Assembly: GCF_004341235.1 (NCBI RefSeq)
Contig: NZ_SLUP01000001.1
Coordinates: forward strand, 496,001-560,000
From: Mariniflexile fucanivorans
GTDB lineage: Bacteria > Bacteroidota > Bacteroidia > Flavobacteriales > Flavobacteriaceae
DNA length: 64,000 bases
Direction: 5' to 3'
Position 1 is the first letter of the stretch, and each line of letters starts with the position of its first letter. The position numbers and the translations under genes are program-made. Positions 52,825-60,965 of this stretch are shown here, in pieces. A model generated the notes under the pieces. The model did no database searches. It was not told the origin of the DNA and worked only from the letters and a program-made list of their open reading frames with translations.

Positions 52825-54057
52825 TTATTCTTCAAATTCTTCTCTAAGAATTCTAATAACGTCTTTAATTGTTTCTTCTTCTAAATCGGTTCTTTTTACT
52901 AAATCGTCTACATCTTGCTCTAAAATACTTTTTGCAGTATCTAATCCAGCTTTACTAAACTCTTCAATAACCCATCCCTCTATTTCATCAGAGAACTCTC
53001 TTAACTCAACATCTTCCTCTGCACCTTCTCTAAATACATCTATTTCATAACCAGTTAATTGACCAGCCAAACGAATGTTGTGACCACCTCTACCAATGGC
53101 TTTACTCACTTCTTCTGGCTTTAATATAACCTCAGCACGTTTTGTTTCTTCATTAATTTTTACTGAAGTTACTCTTGCAGGGCTTAATGCTCTGGTTATG
53201 TATAATTGTAAATTGTTTGTGTAATTAATTACATCAATATTTTCATTACCTAATTCGCGAACAATACCGTGAATTCTAGAACCTTTCATACCAACACAAG
53301 CTCCAACTGGGTCAATTCTATCATCATAAGAATCTACCGCTACTTTTGCTTTTTCTCCCGGTATTCTAACTACGTTTTTTATGGTAATTAGGCCGTCGAA
53401 TACCTCAGGTATTTCTTGTTCAAAAAGTTTTTCTAAAAACGCAGGCGATGTTCTAGACATAATGATGGTTGGTTTCGCACCTTTTAACTCTACACTATCT
53501 ACAACGCCTCTTACATTATCACCTTTTCTAAAGAAATCTGAAGGAATTTGTTTTTCCTTTGGAAGCACAATTTCGTTTCCTTCATCATCTAATAAAATAA
53601 CAGCTCTGTGACGAATGTGGTGCACTTCTGCTGTATAAATTTCACCAATTAAATCTTTAAATTGTTTAAAAACAATAGTGTTATCGTGTTCATGAATTTT
53701 AGAAATTAGGTTTTGACGCAATGCTAAAATAGCACGTCTTCCTAAATGGATAAGCTTCACTTCTTCAGATACTTCTTCACCAACTTCAAAATCCGGCTCA
53801 ATTTTACGCGCTTCAGATATTGAAATTTCTTGGTTTGGTTCTTCAACTTCGCCATCAGCAACCACCACTCTATTTCTCCAAATTTCTAAATCGCCTTTAT
53901 CAGGATTTACAATAATGTCGAAATTATCATCATCACCATATTTCTTTTTTAAGGCGCTTCTAAACACATCCTCTAAAATCGCCATTAACGTTACTCTGTC
54001 AATTAGCTTATCGTCTTTGAATTCTGAAAAAGATTCAATTAACGCGATATTCTCCAT
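52825..54057 (-). CDS. nusA: Transcription termination/antitermination factor NusA
   Basis: 410 residues: N-terminal RNA-polymerase-binding domain (about 1-125, MENIALIESFSEFKDDKLID), S1 domain (about 130-200), and two KH domains (about 230-345) with DPVGACVGMKGSRIHGIVRE and IGRGGHNIRLAGQLTG. It ends in an acidic tail, without the repeated acidic domains of the E. coli protein, the usual length in Bacteroidota. It controls pausing and termination. It is between rimP (13 bp) and infB (29 bp). The operon's leader contains a terminator-like hairpin (54545-54569), which makes autoregulation by NusA an obvious hypothesis. Confidence 0.97.
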   Translation of the reverse strand: MENIALIESFSEFKDDKLIDRVTLMAILEDVFRSALKKKYGDDDNFDIIVNPDKGDLEIWRNRVVVADGEVEEPNQEISISEARKIEPDFEVGEEVSEEVKLIHLGRRAILALRQNLISKIHEHDNTIVFKQFKDLIGEIYTAEVHHIRHRAVILLDDEGNEIVLPKEKQIPSDFFRKGDNVRGVVDSVELKGAKPTIIMSRTSPAFLEKLFEQEIPEVFDGLITIKNVVRIPGEKAKVAVDSYDDRIDPVGACVGMKGSRIHGIVRELGNENIDVINYTNNLQLYITRALSPARVTSVKINEETKRAEVILKPEEVSKAIGRGGHNIRLAGQLTGYEIDVFREGAEEDVELREFSDEIEGWVIEEFSKAGLDTAKSILEQDVDDLVKRTDLEEETIKDVIRILREEFEE

Positions 54058-54070
54058 AACTCTTATTGAA

Positions 54071-54532
54071 TTAAAATTTAATCATAACTTTTGCTTCTAC
54101 AATATCTTCGTAAGCGATTTCCGCTTGCTTTTTTACAGTTACTTTCCCTTTACCAACTGGCTTCGGTTCTCTAACTTTCCATTCTAGTACAATATTTGTA
54201 TCGGTTGCATTAGCAAGTGTGCCTTCAATTTTTTCTGAAGCTGTTCTTACTAATAACTCGCGTTTCAAATTCTTTTTATACTGTCTTCTGTTCACTAAAG
54301 GCGATGTTGCTCCTGCTGACATCACTTCCAAAGAAAAATCGTGTTCTTCTCTATCAATATTATGTTCAATGGCTCTACTTACAAACATGCAATCTTCAAC
54401 TAAAACGCCATTATCGCCATCAATAACAATATGGACATGATTATCTGTGCTAATTGAAAAATCAATTAAAAACAAATCTGGCCGTTCTTCCAACGCCGTT
54501 TCCAGTAAATCTTTTACAGTATTTTTAAACAT
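54071..54532 (-). CDS. rimP: Ribosome maturation factor RimP
   Basis: 153 residues, the usual length. It has the two RimP domains: N-terminal (FLIDFSISTDNHVHIVIDGD and SRAIEHNIDREEHDFSLEVM, then SAGATSPL) and C-terminal Sm-like (KKNLKRELLVRTASEKIEGT). It helps 30S maturation. First gene of the rimP-nusA-infB operon, a near-universal arrangement. The ATG at 54532 follows the hairpin by 12 nt. Confidence 0.95.
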   Translation of the reverse strand: MFKNTVKDLLETALEERPDLFLIDFSISTDNHVHIVIDGDNGVLVEDCMFVSRAIEHNIDREEHDFSLEVMSAGATSPLVNRRQYKKNLKRELLVRTASEKIEGTLANATDTNIVLEWKVREPKPVGKGKVTVKKQAEIAYEDIVEAKVMIKF

Positions 54533-54544
54533 TTTTATTATAAA

Positions 54545-54569
54545 AAGAGGGGACTTTCCGTCCCCTCTT
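54545..54569 (-). promoter_or_regulatory. Terminator-like hairpin in the rimP-nusA-infB leader
   Basis: Minus-strand AAGAGGGGAC-GGAAA-GTCCCCTCTT followed by TTTATAAT, a 10-bp GC-rich stem and U-run. It is only 12 nt before the rimP start. The gene upstream is divergent (uspA), so no leftward gene needs terminating here. A candidate attenuator or translational control element of the operon. Confidence 0.6.
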
Positions 54570-54594
54570 ATTTAGTTTTAGCCTTTCAACGGTG

Positions 54595-54602
54595 CAAATA
54601 TA
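54595..54602 (-). promoter_or_regulatory. Candidate promoter -7 box for rimP operon
   Basis: Minus-strand TATATTTG fits TAnnTTTG. It would start transcription just before the leader hairpin, giving a 5' leader of about 60 nt. No TTG at N20. The rest of the divergent gap (54603-54758) is AT-rich, with no motif identified. Confidence 0.45.
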
Positions 54603-54758
54603 TAATATTTTATTGATTTTTAAAGTAATATTTCATAAATTTAGATACATCTTACTTGTGAAATTAGGAAACGAGCATACTAAAAAATTAATACTTAATA
54701 AAGGAAATGATTCATAGCAAACTGCAGTGCCCTTTAATAAAATAACAAATATAAACAG

Positions 54759-55583
54759 ATGAAAAAAATACTTGTCCCGACCGACTTTTCTACGCAAGCC
54801 GAAAACGCTTTAAAGGTAGCTGCACAATTAGCGAAAAAGCATCATTGCGAACTTTATTTGCTACATATACTTGAGGTGCCCGTACATACCGTAGATGCTT
54901 TGAGTACTTATAATGATTTGCCGGAAGCTATGTTTTTTATGAAACTGGCACAGAAGCGATTTGAAGAACTAAAAGCAAAAGACTATTTAAAAGGCCTTGT
55001 AGTACACGAACACGTCGAGTTTCAAGAAATTTTTAAAGGGGTATTTCACGTTTGCAAAAACAACCATGTAGATTTGATTGTTATGGGTTCCAATGGTGCC
55101 AATGGCCTAAAAGAAATACTTATTGGAAGCAATACCGAAAAAGTAGTTCGCACTTCTGAAATACCTGTTCTTGTTATTAAAAAGGAACACACGGTATTTA
55201 AAACGAAACGTTTTGTTTTTGCTTCAGATTTTAAAGAAGAAAGTAAACCAGCTATTGTAAAAGCCATTGCTTTTGCTAAAATTTTAGGTTCTAAAATGCA
55301 CTTACTTATGGTGAACACCCCCAATCATTTTATAACATCTAGCGATGCCCAAAAAAGAGTGCAAAATTTTATAAAAGACATTGAAATGCCTAATTATTCG
55401 ATTAATATTTACAATGATGTGACTATTGAAACAGGCATTATGAATTTTTCCCAATCTATTGAAGCTAATTTAGTAGGCATGAGTACCCATGGAAGACAAG
55501 GTCTTTCGCATTTCTTTAATGGCAGCATTAGCGAAGATTTGGTAAACCATGCCAAACGACCCGTGATTACTTTTAAGATTTAG
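54759..55583 (+). CDS. Tandem-domain universal stress protein
   Basis: 274 residues made of two UspA domains (about 1-145 and 150-274). Domain 1 begins MKKILVPTDFSTQAENALKV and has the nucleotide-binding pattern GSNGANGLKEILIGSNTEKV. Domain 2 keeps a similar GMSTHGRQGLSHFFNGSISE. Both suggest ATP binding. Tandem USPs of this kind are common in Bacteroidota and respond to stress or growth arrest; the specific role is unknown. It is monocistronic, with a strong terminator at 55634-55689, and divergent from rimP. Confidence 0.93.
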   Translation: MKKILVPTDFSTQAENALKVAAQLAKKHHCELYLLHILEVPVHTVDALSTYNDLPEAMFFMKLAQKRFEELKAKDYLKGLVVHEHVEFQEIFKGVFHVCKNNHVDLIVMGSNGANGLKEILIGSNTEKVVRTSEIPVLVIKKEHTVFKTKRFVFASDFKEESKPAIVKAIAFAKILGSKMHLLMVNTPNHFITSSDAQKRVQNFIKDIEMPNYSINIYNDVTIETGIMNFSQSIEANLVGMSTHGRQGLSHFFNGSISEDLVNHAKRPVITFKI

Positions 55584-55633
55584 TGGTTTTGGTGGTTGTT
55601 AAAGCGTATCTGGTTTAAGTGATGTGTTCGATT

Positions 55634-55689
55634 AATAAAAAATAGAAAGTCCAAATCTTTTTTAAAATTTGGGCTTTCTATTTTTTATT
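55634..55689. terminator. Terminator of the universal stress protein gene
   Basis: A 23-bp inverted repeat (AATAAAAAATAGAAAGTCCA at the left) with one G:T pair and a 10-nt loop, ending in TTTTTTATT. It lies 50 nt past the stop. The rest of the 323-bp gap 55584-55906 is AT-rich without a gene. Confidence 0.82.
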
Positions 55690-55875
55690 AAACTTTTATT
55701 TCCAAAAAACGCTTTATGACTCGTTCCCTCGTCTTTTTAATTTTATATTCAGGAAGTTAATCGAGATACCTATAAAGTATTCCAATTTCAGCCCAATAAC
55801 TATTTTTATGAATTGATTATAATTTCTTTCCAAAAAGCATTCATAAAAGTGATGACCTTTTTACGGTGATTTCTA

Positions 55876-55903
55876 TTTAGGTTAAGTAACCATTAAACCT
55901 AAA
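55876..55903. promoter_or_regulatory. Dyad just before the first lipoprotein gene
   Basis: TTTAGGTT and AACCTAAA separated by 12 nt, ending 3 nt before the ATG at 55907. It could be an operator or an RNA hairpin covering the ribosome site. Seen in sequence; role is a guess. Confidence 0.35.
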
Positions 55904-55906
55904 TTT

Positions 55907-57031
55907 ATGAATCGCACAAAAACACCAATAGTTATAACACTACTTTTAGTGTTATTTACATCTTGTTTAAACTCTCCAAGTGGTGCTCAAACTTCAAGTA
56001 ATTCTCAAGCCTCTAACACCATCCAACTTAATGGCAAAACCTATACGCTTAAGGAAAATGTGGATGCTACAAAACTTCAATATAACAAAAAAGTAGAGAA
56101 TAACATTGTATTTCACAAATTTGAAGACTCTGAAAGAAACATGACCATAGGGTACTTACCCTTACCTAGTGATTGGATATTAAAAGATAAACCTGATAAT
56201 GAGGGCGCACAGATTTTTGGCCCAAATAATATTAAAGTTTTTCTTCCTAGAAACAATGATTTTGTTTACTCACAATTACCTGGTTTTAACCAAATGGCAG
56301 CACAAATGGGTCAACAAATAAAACCATTACAAAGCTTAGAGCAAATGGTTAAAGTAGAGTTCGTTCCGTTATTAGCCAATGACGGTGTGAAACTAATAAA
56401 ACAATACAAAGTACCTCAACTAAAAGCTTACGATGAAAATTATGAGCAGTTTGTTTTTAAACCAGTGCCTATGCAAAAAACGTTTGAGGTGCTTGCTACA
56501 GAATGGCTGGACAAAGACAATAACAGTGTCATTTTAATAATTCGTCAATATATCACTTACACACAAGAAGCTTGCTATTGGGGCTACATTTTAAATGTGA
56601 TGAAGGCACCTAAAGCCTATTTTGAAGATGCAAAAATCAAATATTTATATGCCCTTGAGTACACTAAATATAATCCGCAATGGTTGCATACCCGCTATAT
56701 GGAAGATGCCAAAGAGTCTGCTAGATTGGGCAAATTGCATGAAGACCGTATGCGCAGTTTAATTGCTGAAGGTGAAGCCATTGTAAAAAGAGGTGAAGCA
56801 CATAGCGCCATGGTAGACAGAAACCATAAACGCTTTATGGATACCCATTTAGAACGACAAACGGTTACCAACACAGCATCTGGAAAATCTTATCAAGTTG
56901 ATGCAGGAAGCAAAGACTATTGGATAAACAGCGATGGCGAATACATCCCATCGGACAATGTACATTTTGACCCCAATTTTGATCCCAATCTTAATAACCA
57001 AACATGGACAAAAGCACAAATTAATAATTAA
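55907..57031 (+). CDS. Hypothetical lipoprotein
   Basis: 374 residues. A lipoprotein signal ends LLVLFTSC (Cys20), so it is probably anchored in a membrane facing the periplasm or outside. The mature part has a Ser/Asn-rich tether (residues 21-40), a mixed alpha/beta domain (about 45-260), a charged helical stretch (about 265-320: DAKESARLGKLHEDRMRSLI, EGEAIVKRGEAHSAMVDRNH) and a beta-rich tail with TASGKSYQVDAGSKDYWINS and repeated FDPN-FDPN near the end. I do not recognise a family. It is 20 bp before a second lipoprotein gene and likely co-transcribed with it. Confidence 0.75.
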   Translation: MNRTKTPIVITLLLVLFTSCLNSPSGAQTSSNSQASNTIQLNGKTYTLKENVDATKLQYNKKVENNIVFHKFEDSERNMTIGYLPLPSDWILKDKPDNEGAQIFGPNNIKVFLPRNNDFVYSQLPGFNQMAAQMGQQIKPLQSLEQMVKVEFVPLLANDGVKLIKQYKVPQLKAYDENYEQFVFKPVPMQKTFEVLATEWLDKDNNSVILIIRQYITYTQEACYWGYILNVMKAPKAYFEDAKIKYLYALEYTKYNPQWLHTRYMEDAKESARLGKLHEDRMRSLIAEGEAIVKRGEAHSAMVDRNHKRFMDTHLERQTVTNTASGKSYQVDAGSKDYWINSDGEYIPSDNVHFDPNFDPNLNNQTWTKAQINN

Positions 57032-57051
57032 ACTAACAAAAACAATACATC

Positions 57052-59577
57052 ATGAAAAATTTAAAAATCCTCTCGCTATTATTTATCACTCTTTTTATTT
57101 TCAATTTAAGCTGTAAAAAGGATGATGATACAGATGACCAAAAACAAGAAACTATAGGTAGAACGCTTATAGACTTAACCGTTAAATTACCTGAAGGGTC
57201 AAAAATAAATGTAAACGATACTTATGTTTACACACTTGGAACTAGTGATGATGTTGATGCCCAAGGAAACGTTTCTGCTTTAATTTTTGAAGGAAGCACC
57301 GAATTAGCTTTTCTTTTCAACTCAAGTAATGAGCCTTTACTAGCGGGTTTTATTTCAAAAGAAAAAACCGAAATAAGCCTAAGCTCAACCGCTGAAGTAT
57401 TGTTATATTATGCGATACCAACTTATTTGCAGGATAATCAATATAAGGATGCCTATATTTCAGAAATAAGTAAATTAGATGAATTTCCAGCATTCGTTGA
57501 AGGTCTTCAAACACTATATACATCAGATAATTTCACACTTAAAAATGGGGCTTACTTTAATTTGTTAAGTGAACAACTTGAATCGTTATCACAAATTACC
57601 GTTATAAATTCAACTGGTAAAGTTAATACAGACTCTAAAGATGCAAGAAGTGGTATTTCAATAAAAGATGTACCCGAAAACAGCATTCAAGTAAGCAATA
57701 AATACTCGAGAGATGCGCATGCTTTTATTTATAAAAAGTCGGTAATCAATTTAAACGGACAAGAACAAATTATAAATTTAAAAGTATCTGGTAGTGATGA
57801 AGCTCAAATTCAATTTGAAATTGACAGAGCTGAACATACCGGGCAGGATGTTAAAGCAGACATCAGAGTTTTATCTATTGCATGCCAAACAAAACGTTTT
57901 AAAGAAACACTATCCAAAGCTTTTGAGTTGGAACTTAAAGACAATGAAACGGCTGCAAAATACGAAGTAACTGTTATTGGAGCTGGTGGCAGCAATTCCA
58001 ATAGAGAATTCACCGATGCTGAAAATGAGAAGTTTCAAGAATTATCAAAAAAAGCATTTATTATCGATTATTTTCTTCCAATAGCCTTAGATATTGCTGG
58101 TAGAAAAAGTGAATATGACAAATTGAATGGTTCAAAAAACGATGCGCTATTTGCTGCTGTTTTACCATATATAGAAGATAATGCAGCCGTTTTAGATTTA
58201 GTTTATAAAGGTGATTACAAAAGTGCTGTTGAAACATTTTTAACTGATATTTACGCCTCAGGAAGTAATTTTGGTGATGCCTTTCGAATAATGCAAGCTA
58301 TATATGATGTGTTATCTGAGAATAACACAATACCTTTTGATTATGGCGTTACAGATGCTCAAAAAAATAACGAAACCAAAATTATGGAAATAATTAGCGA
58401 GGTCATGAAACTGGAGAGTTTTGATTGCCTTAATTTCTTTTTTGAAGACTCAAGTGTTTCAGAATCTTGGAATGTTACCGTTGAAAAGGGAAAAGTGAAA
58501 CTATCACCCAAAAAAGCCAATGTTACTATATTAGCAAACACAACACAGGAAATTAAAGCTACGGTATCTTCAATTACGTTGAATGCTGGAGAAAAATTTG
58601 AATATGAATGGTCTACAACCACAGCCTACGGAGGTGTTATTAATGATTTAAACGGTAAAAGTGGCACTAGTTTTACATCCAATTTTGACAAAGTATACTT
58701 TCTAAGTAATGCCAGCGAATCACAATTATCAGATGGTGATAATATTGAAAAAGTAAATGTAAAAGTATTTACAAATGGCCCAAGTGGCAGGTTTGAAGTT
58801 GGCACCGATGAGATGGAAGTTAATGTTAGAAAGAACAATTTTGTTATAACACCAAATGGAATTACTATTAATGGAGATACTTCCCTAACTCTTAAATTGG
58901 AACATAATGACCAAACTACACAAATACCCAATAACAAATTTGATTATAAAATAATCTGGGAAACCTCTGGCAGACATGGTGGTTTTAAAACTAATAAGAC
59001 ATTATATACTGTTTACAATTCAAATAGTATTGAATATTTATGCACTAATACAGAAACCATGAATGGAACTGAAGAATTCCAAGCTGTTGTTTACGCAAAA
59101 CCAAAAGGCAGTTCTGAAGATTATGAGATTGTCGCTTCTGCTGATGCTTCTATAAACATTGATAACGATCCTAAAAAGAAATATTATGTTTTAACACCTA
59201 TTTTCACAATAACAAAATTAGCTGATGAGGCTTGTACCGCTGGTGCAAATGATATTAGAAATTGGCTAGATAGTGCTATCTATGTGGATAAAATCGCTAA
59301 TGCTAAAAGTTATACCCTAAAAATTACAGATATTTTCAGTGGACCTAGTAAGTATGATCTTTGGGATACAAAACCTGCTCCAGATTTATTTTACAGTTGG
59401 AATCAAGGAGACACTAGATATAAAAATACAAACACAAATACAGCTGTTTCCAATGCTGCCTTTACGTTTAGTCTGGCTGCTACTTCTACCAATACTTGTA
59501 ATCCTGATTATAGTGATTCAGTAGGCTGGGTAAGTGGAACAAGAGGTATCGGTCAATTGGTAGTAACCCTAGAATAA
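57052..59577 (+). CDS. Large hypothetical lipoprotein with Ig-like domains
   Basis: 841 residues. The lipoprotein signal ends FNLSC (Cys21), followed by an acidic KKDDDTDDQK tether as on many Bacteroidota surface lipoproteins. The N-terminal half (about 40-480) is mixed, with no family I know. Residues about 490-600 (VTVEKGKVKLSPKKANVTIL, NAGEKFEYEWSTTTAYGG) and 605-720 (FVITPNGITINGDTSLTLKL, YKIIWETSGRHGGFKTNKTL) look like Ig/PKD-like beta domains in tandem. The C-terminal ~110 residues may be another beta domain with Cys in DEACTAGANDIRNW. No type IX sorting tail. It lies between another lipoprotein and the ECF sigma gene, 56 bp apart. Confidence 0.75.
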   Translation: MKNLKILSLLFITLFIFNLSCKKDDDTDDQKQETIGRTLIDLTVKLPEGSKINVNDTYVYTLGTSDDVDAQGNVSALIFEGSTELAFLFNSSNEPLLAGFISKEKTEISLSSTAEVLLYYAIPTYLQDNQYKDAYISEISKLDEFPAFVEGLQTLYTSDNFTLKNGAYFNLLSEQLESLSQITVINSTGKVNTDSKDARSGISIKDVPENSIQVSNKYSRDAHAFIYKKSVINLNGQEQIINLKVSGSDEAQIQFEIDRAEHTGQDVKADIRVLSIACQTKRFKETLSKAFELELKDNETAAKYEVTVIGAGGSNSNREFTDAENEKFQELSKKAFIIDYFLPIALDIAGRKSEYDKLNGSKNDALFAAVLPYIEDNAAVLDLVYKGDYKSAVETFLTDIYASGSNFGDAFRIMQAIYDVLSENNTIPFDYGVTDAQKNNETKIMEIISEVMKLESFDCLNFFFEDSSVSESWNVTVEKGKVKLSPKKANVTILANTTQEIKATVSSITLNAGEKFEYEWSTTTAYGGVINDLNGKSGTSFTSNFDKVYFLSNASESQLSDGDNIEKVNVKVFTNGPSGRFEVGTDEMEVNVRKNNFVITPNGITINGDTSLTLKLEHNDQTTQIPNNKFDYKIIWETSGRHGGFKTNKTLYTVYNSNSIEYLCTNTETMNGTEEFQAVVYAKPKGSSEDYEIVASADASINIDNDPKKKYYVLTPIFTITKLADEACTAGANDIRNWLDSAIYVDKIANAKSYTLKITDIFSGPSKYDLWDTKPAPDLFYSWNQGDTRYKNTNTNTAVSNAAFTFSLAATSTNTCNPDYSDSVGWVSGTRGIGQLVVTLE

Positions 59578-59633
59578 AAAATATTATAAGAATTTAACAT
59601 AAAAGTGTATCTTTCTGCTGCTATTATCAAACT

Positions 59634-60218
59634 ATGCTTCAAAAAGATACACTTATTAAAAATTACGAATCGCAGTGGCATTTAATTTCAGCCATAAAAA
59701 ATAATAACGAAGCGGTACTTAAAACCATTTATAATGAAAATTATCATCATATAGAACGTTATGTATTAAGCAATAGTGGCAATTCAGACCAGGCCAAAGA
59801 TGTTTATCAAGAAGCCTTTATTACCCTTTGGGAAAATATAAACCTAGATAAATTTTCGCCTACCAGCGATAACGCCTTAAATTATTATTTGTATAACATT
59901 GCAAAAAACAAGTGGTTAGATTATTTAAAATCATCAAAATTTAAGAAAACCGATGTTTTAACAGATTTTAAAATCAATACCATTACACATGAAGAAAATG
60001 TGGATTTAGACCCTTTAAAAAACAAAAAAATAGATAAAATAGTTGCCAGTTTTGATTTATTGAAAGACCCATGCAAAAAAATACTATCGGTTTTTTATTA
60101 TGAAAACAAATCCATCAAAGATATTGCTGAAACTTTCAATATTACAGAAGCTTCAGCAAAGAATAAAAAATACCGTTGCTTGGAAAGATTGAGAGCTATG
60201 GCGTTAACATCAATTTAA
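59634..60218 (+). CDS. ECF-type RNA polymerase sigma factor
   Basis: 194 residues. Region 2 is clear at about 27-95 (VLKTIYNENYHHIERYVLSN, QAKDVYQEAFITLWENI, NYYLYNIAKNKWLDYLK), followed by a linker and region 4 at about 135-188 with the helix-turn-helix KSIKDIAETFNITEASAKNK, then KYRCLERLRAM. This is the ECF layout with a slightly extended linker. It directs RNA polymerase to a set of promoters, usually under control of an anti-sigma protein. The next gene starts 11 nt downstream and has an anti-sigma-like N-terminus, and the CHAT gene follows. A TATCTTTC near-box lies 22 nt upstream. Confidence 0.9.
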   Translation: MLQKDTLIKNYESQWHLISAIKNNNEAVLKTIYNENYHHIERYVLSNSGNSDQAKDVYQEAFITLWENINLDKFSPTSDNALNYYLYNIAKNKWLDYLKSSKFKKTDVLTDFKINTITHEENVDLDPLKNKKIDKIVASFDLLKDPCKKILSVFYYENKSIKDIAETFNITEASAKNKKYRCLERLRAMALTSI

Positions 60219-60229
60219 ACACAATACTT

Positions 60230-60964
60230 TTGAAAGACCTACATAACATACCCGAAGCACTTTTAGACACCATAGACAGGTATCTACAAGAACGTATGCC
60301 TGCTGATGAAAAATTGCAATTTGAGGAACGTATTGAAAAAGACCCCATATTAAAAGCACAAATAGAAGATGTTAAGTTATTGCGAATTGGCATTGGTAAA
60401 GCAGTGTTAAAATCGAGACTAAAAAGCTTCCATGAAGACCTACCTGATGCACCAATAATTTCAAAAGAAAAAGTTTTCAAAATTAATTATAAATACCATG
60501 CTATTGCAGCATCCATTGTTATAGCTCTAGGTTGCTTTTGGTTTTTAAATAGAGACTCAAAAAATGAACGCCTGTTTGCTAAACATTTTAAACCCGACTT
60601 TGGTTTAGCAACCACCATGAGCGAAAGTAACAACTATGATTTTGATGACGCCATGGTAGATTACAAACAAAAAAACTACGATTTAGCCATTAAAAAATGG
60701 GAAACAATATTAAATGCTAAACCAAAAAACGATACGCTTAATTACTTTTTGGGAATATCTTATTTAGCTAAAAATGCTGAAAAAGAAGCTGTTTCAAAAT
60801 TTCAAAATGTTGTAAAACAAGATCAAAGTGCATTTAAAAGCGATGCTTATCTGTATTTGGGGCTCGCCTATTTAAAATTAGATAATCTTGAAAAAGCTAG
60901 AGAAAATCTTGCTTTGAGTGATACTGAAAACAGCAGATTATTGCTTTCAGAATTAAAAAATTAA
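60230..60964 (+). CDS. Membrane TPR protein with anti-sigma-like N-terminus
   Basis: 244 residues starting at TTG 60230 (MKDLHNIPEALLDTIDRYLQ); the frame extends to another TTG at 60176, which would overlap the sigma gene by 42 nt, and the first ATG is only at 60296. Residues 10-60 (DTIDRYLQERMPADEKLQFE, RIEKDPILKAQIEDVKLL) resemble the cytoplasmic sigma-binding part of Bacteroidota anti-sigma factors. One helix follows (about 89-106, YHAIAASIVIALGCFWFL). Residues 134-235 are about three TPR repeats (MVDYKQKNYDLAIKKWETIL, LNYFLGISYLAKNAEKEAVS, AYLYLGLAYLKLDNLEKARE), predicted periplasmic. It stands between the sigma and CHAT genes, 1 nt before the CHAT ATG. I infer it restrains the sigma factor. 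Confidence 0.8.
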   Translation: MKDLHNIPEALLDTIDRYLQERMPADEKLQFEERIEKDPILKAQIEDVKLLRIGIGKAVLKSRLKSFHEDLPDAPIISKEKVFKINYKYHAIAASIVIALGCFWFLNRDSKNERLFAKHFKPDFGLATTMSESNNYDFDDAMVDYKQKNYDLAIKKWETILNAKPKNDTLNYFLGISYLAKNAEKEAVSKFQNVVKQDQSAFKSDAYLYLGLAYLKLDNLEKARENLALSDTENSRLLLSELKN

Positions 60965-60965
60965 A

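Noticed and set aside
60176-60229. Longer N-terminus of the membrane TPR protein
   Set aside because: Begins with TTG inside the sigma gene (42-nt overlap); the TTG at 60230, 11 nt after the sigma stop, gives a better-fitting start.
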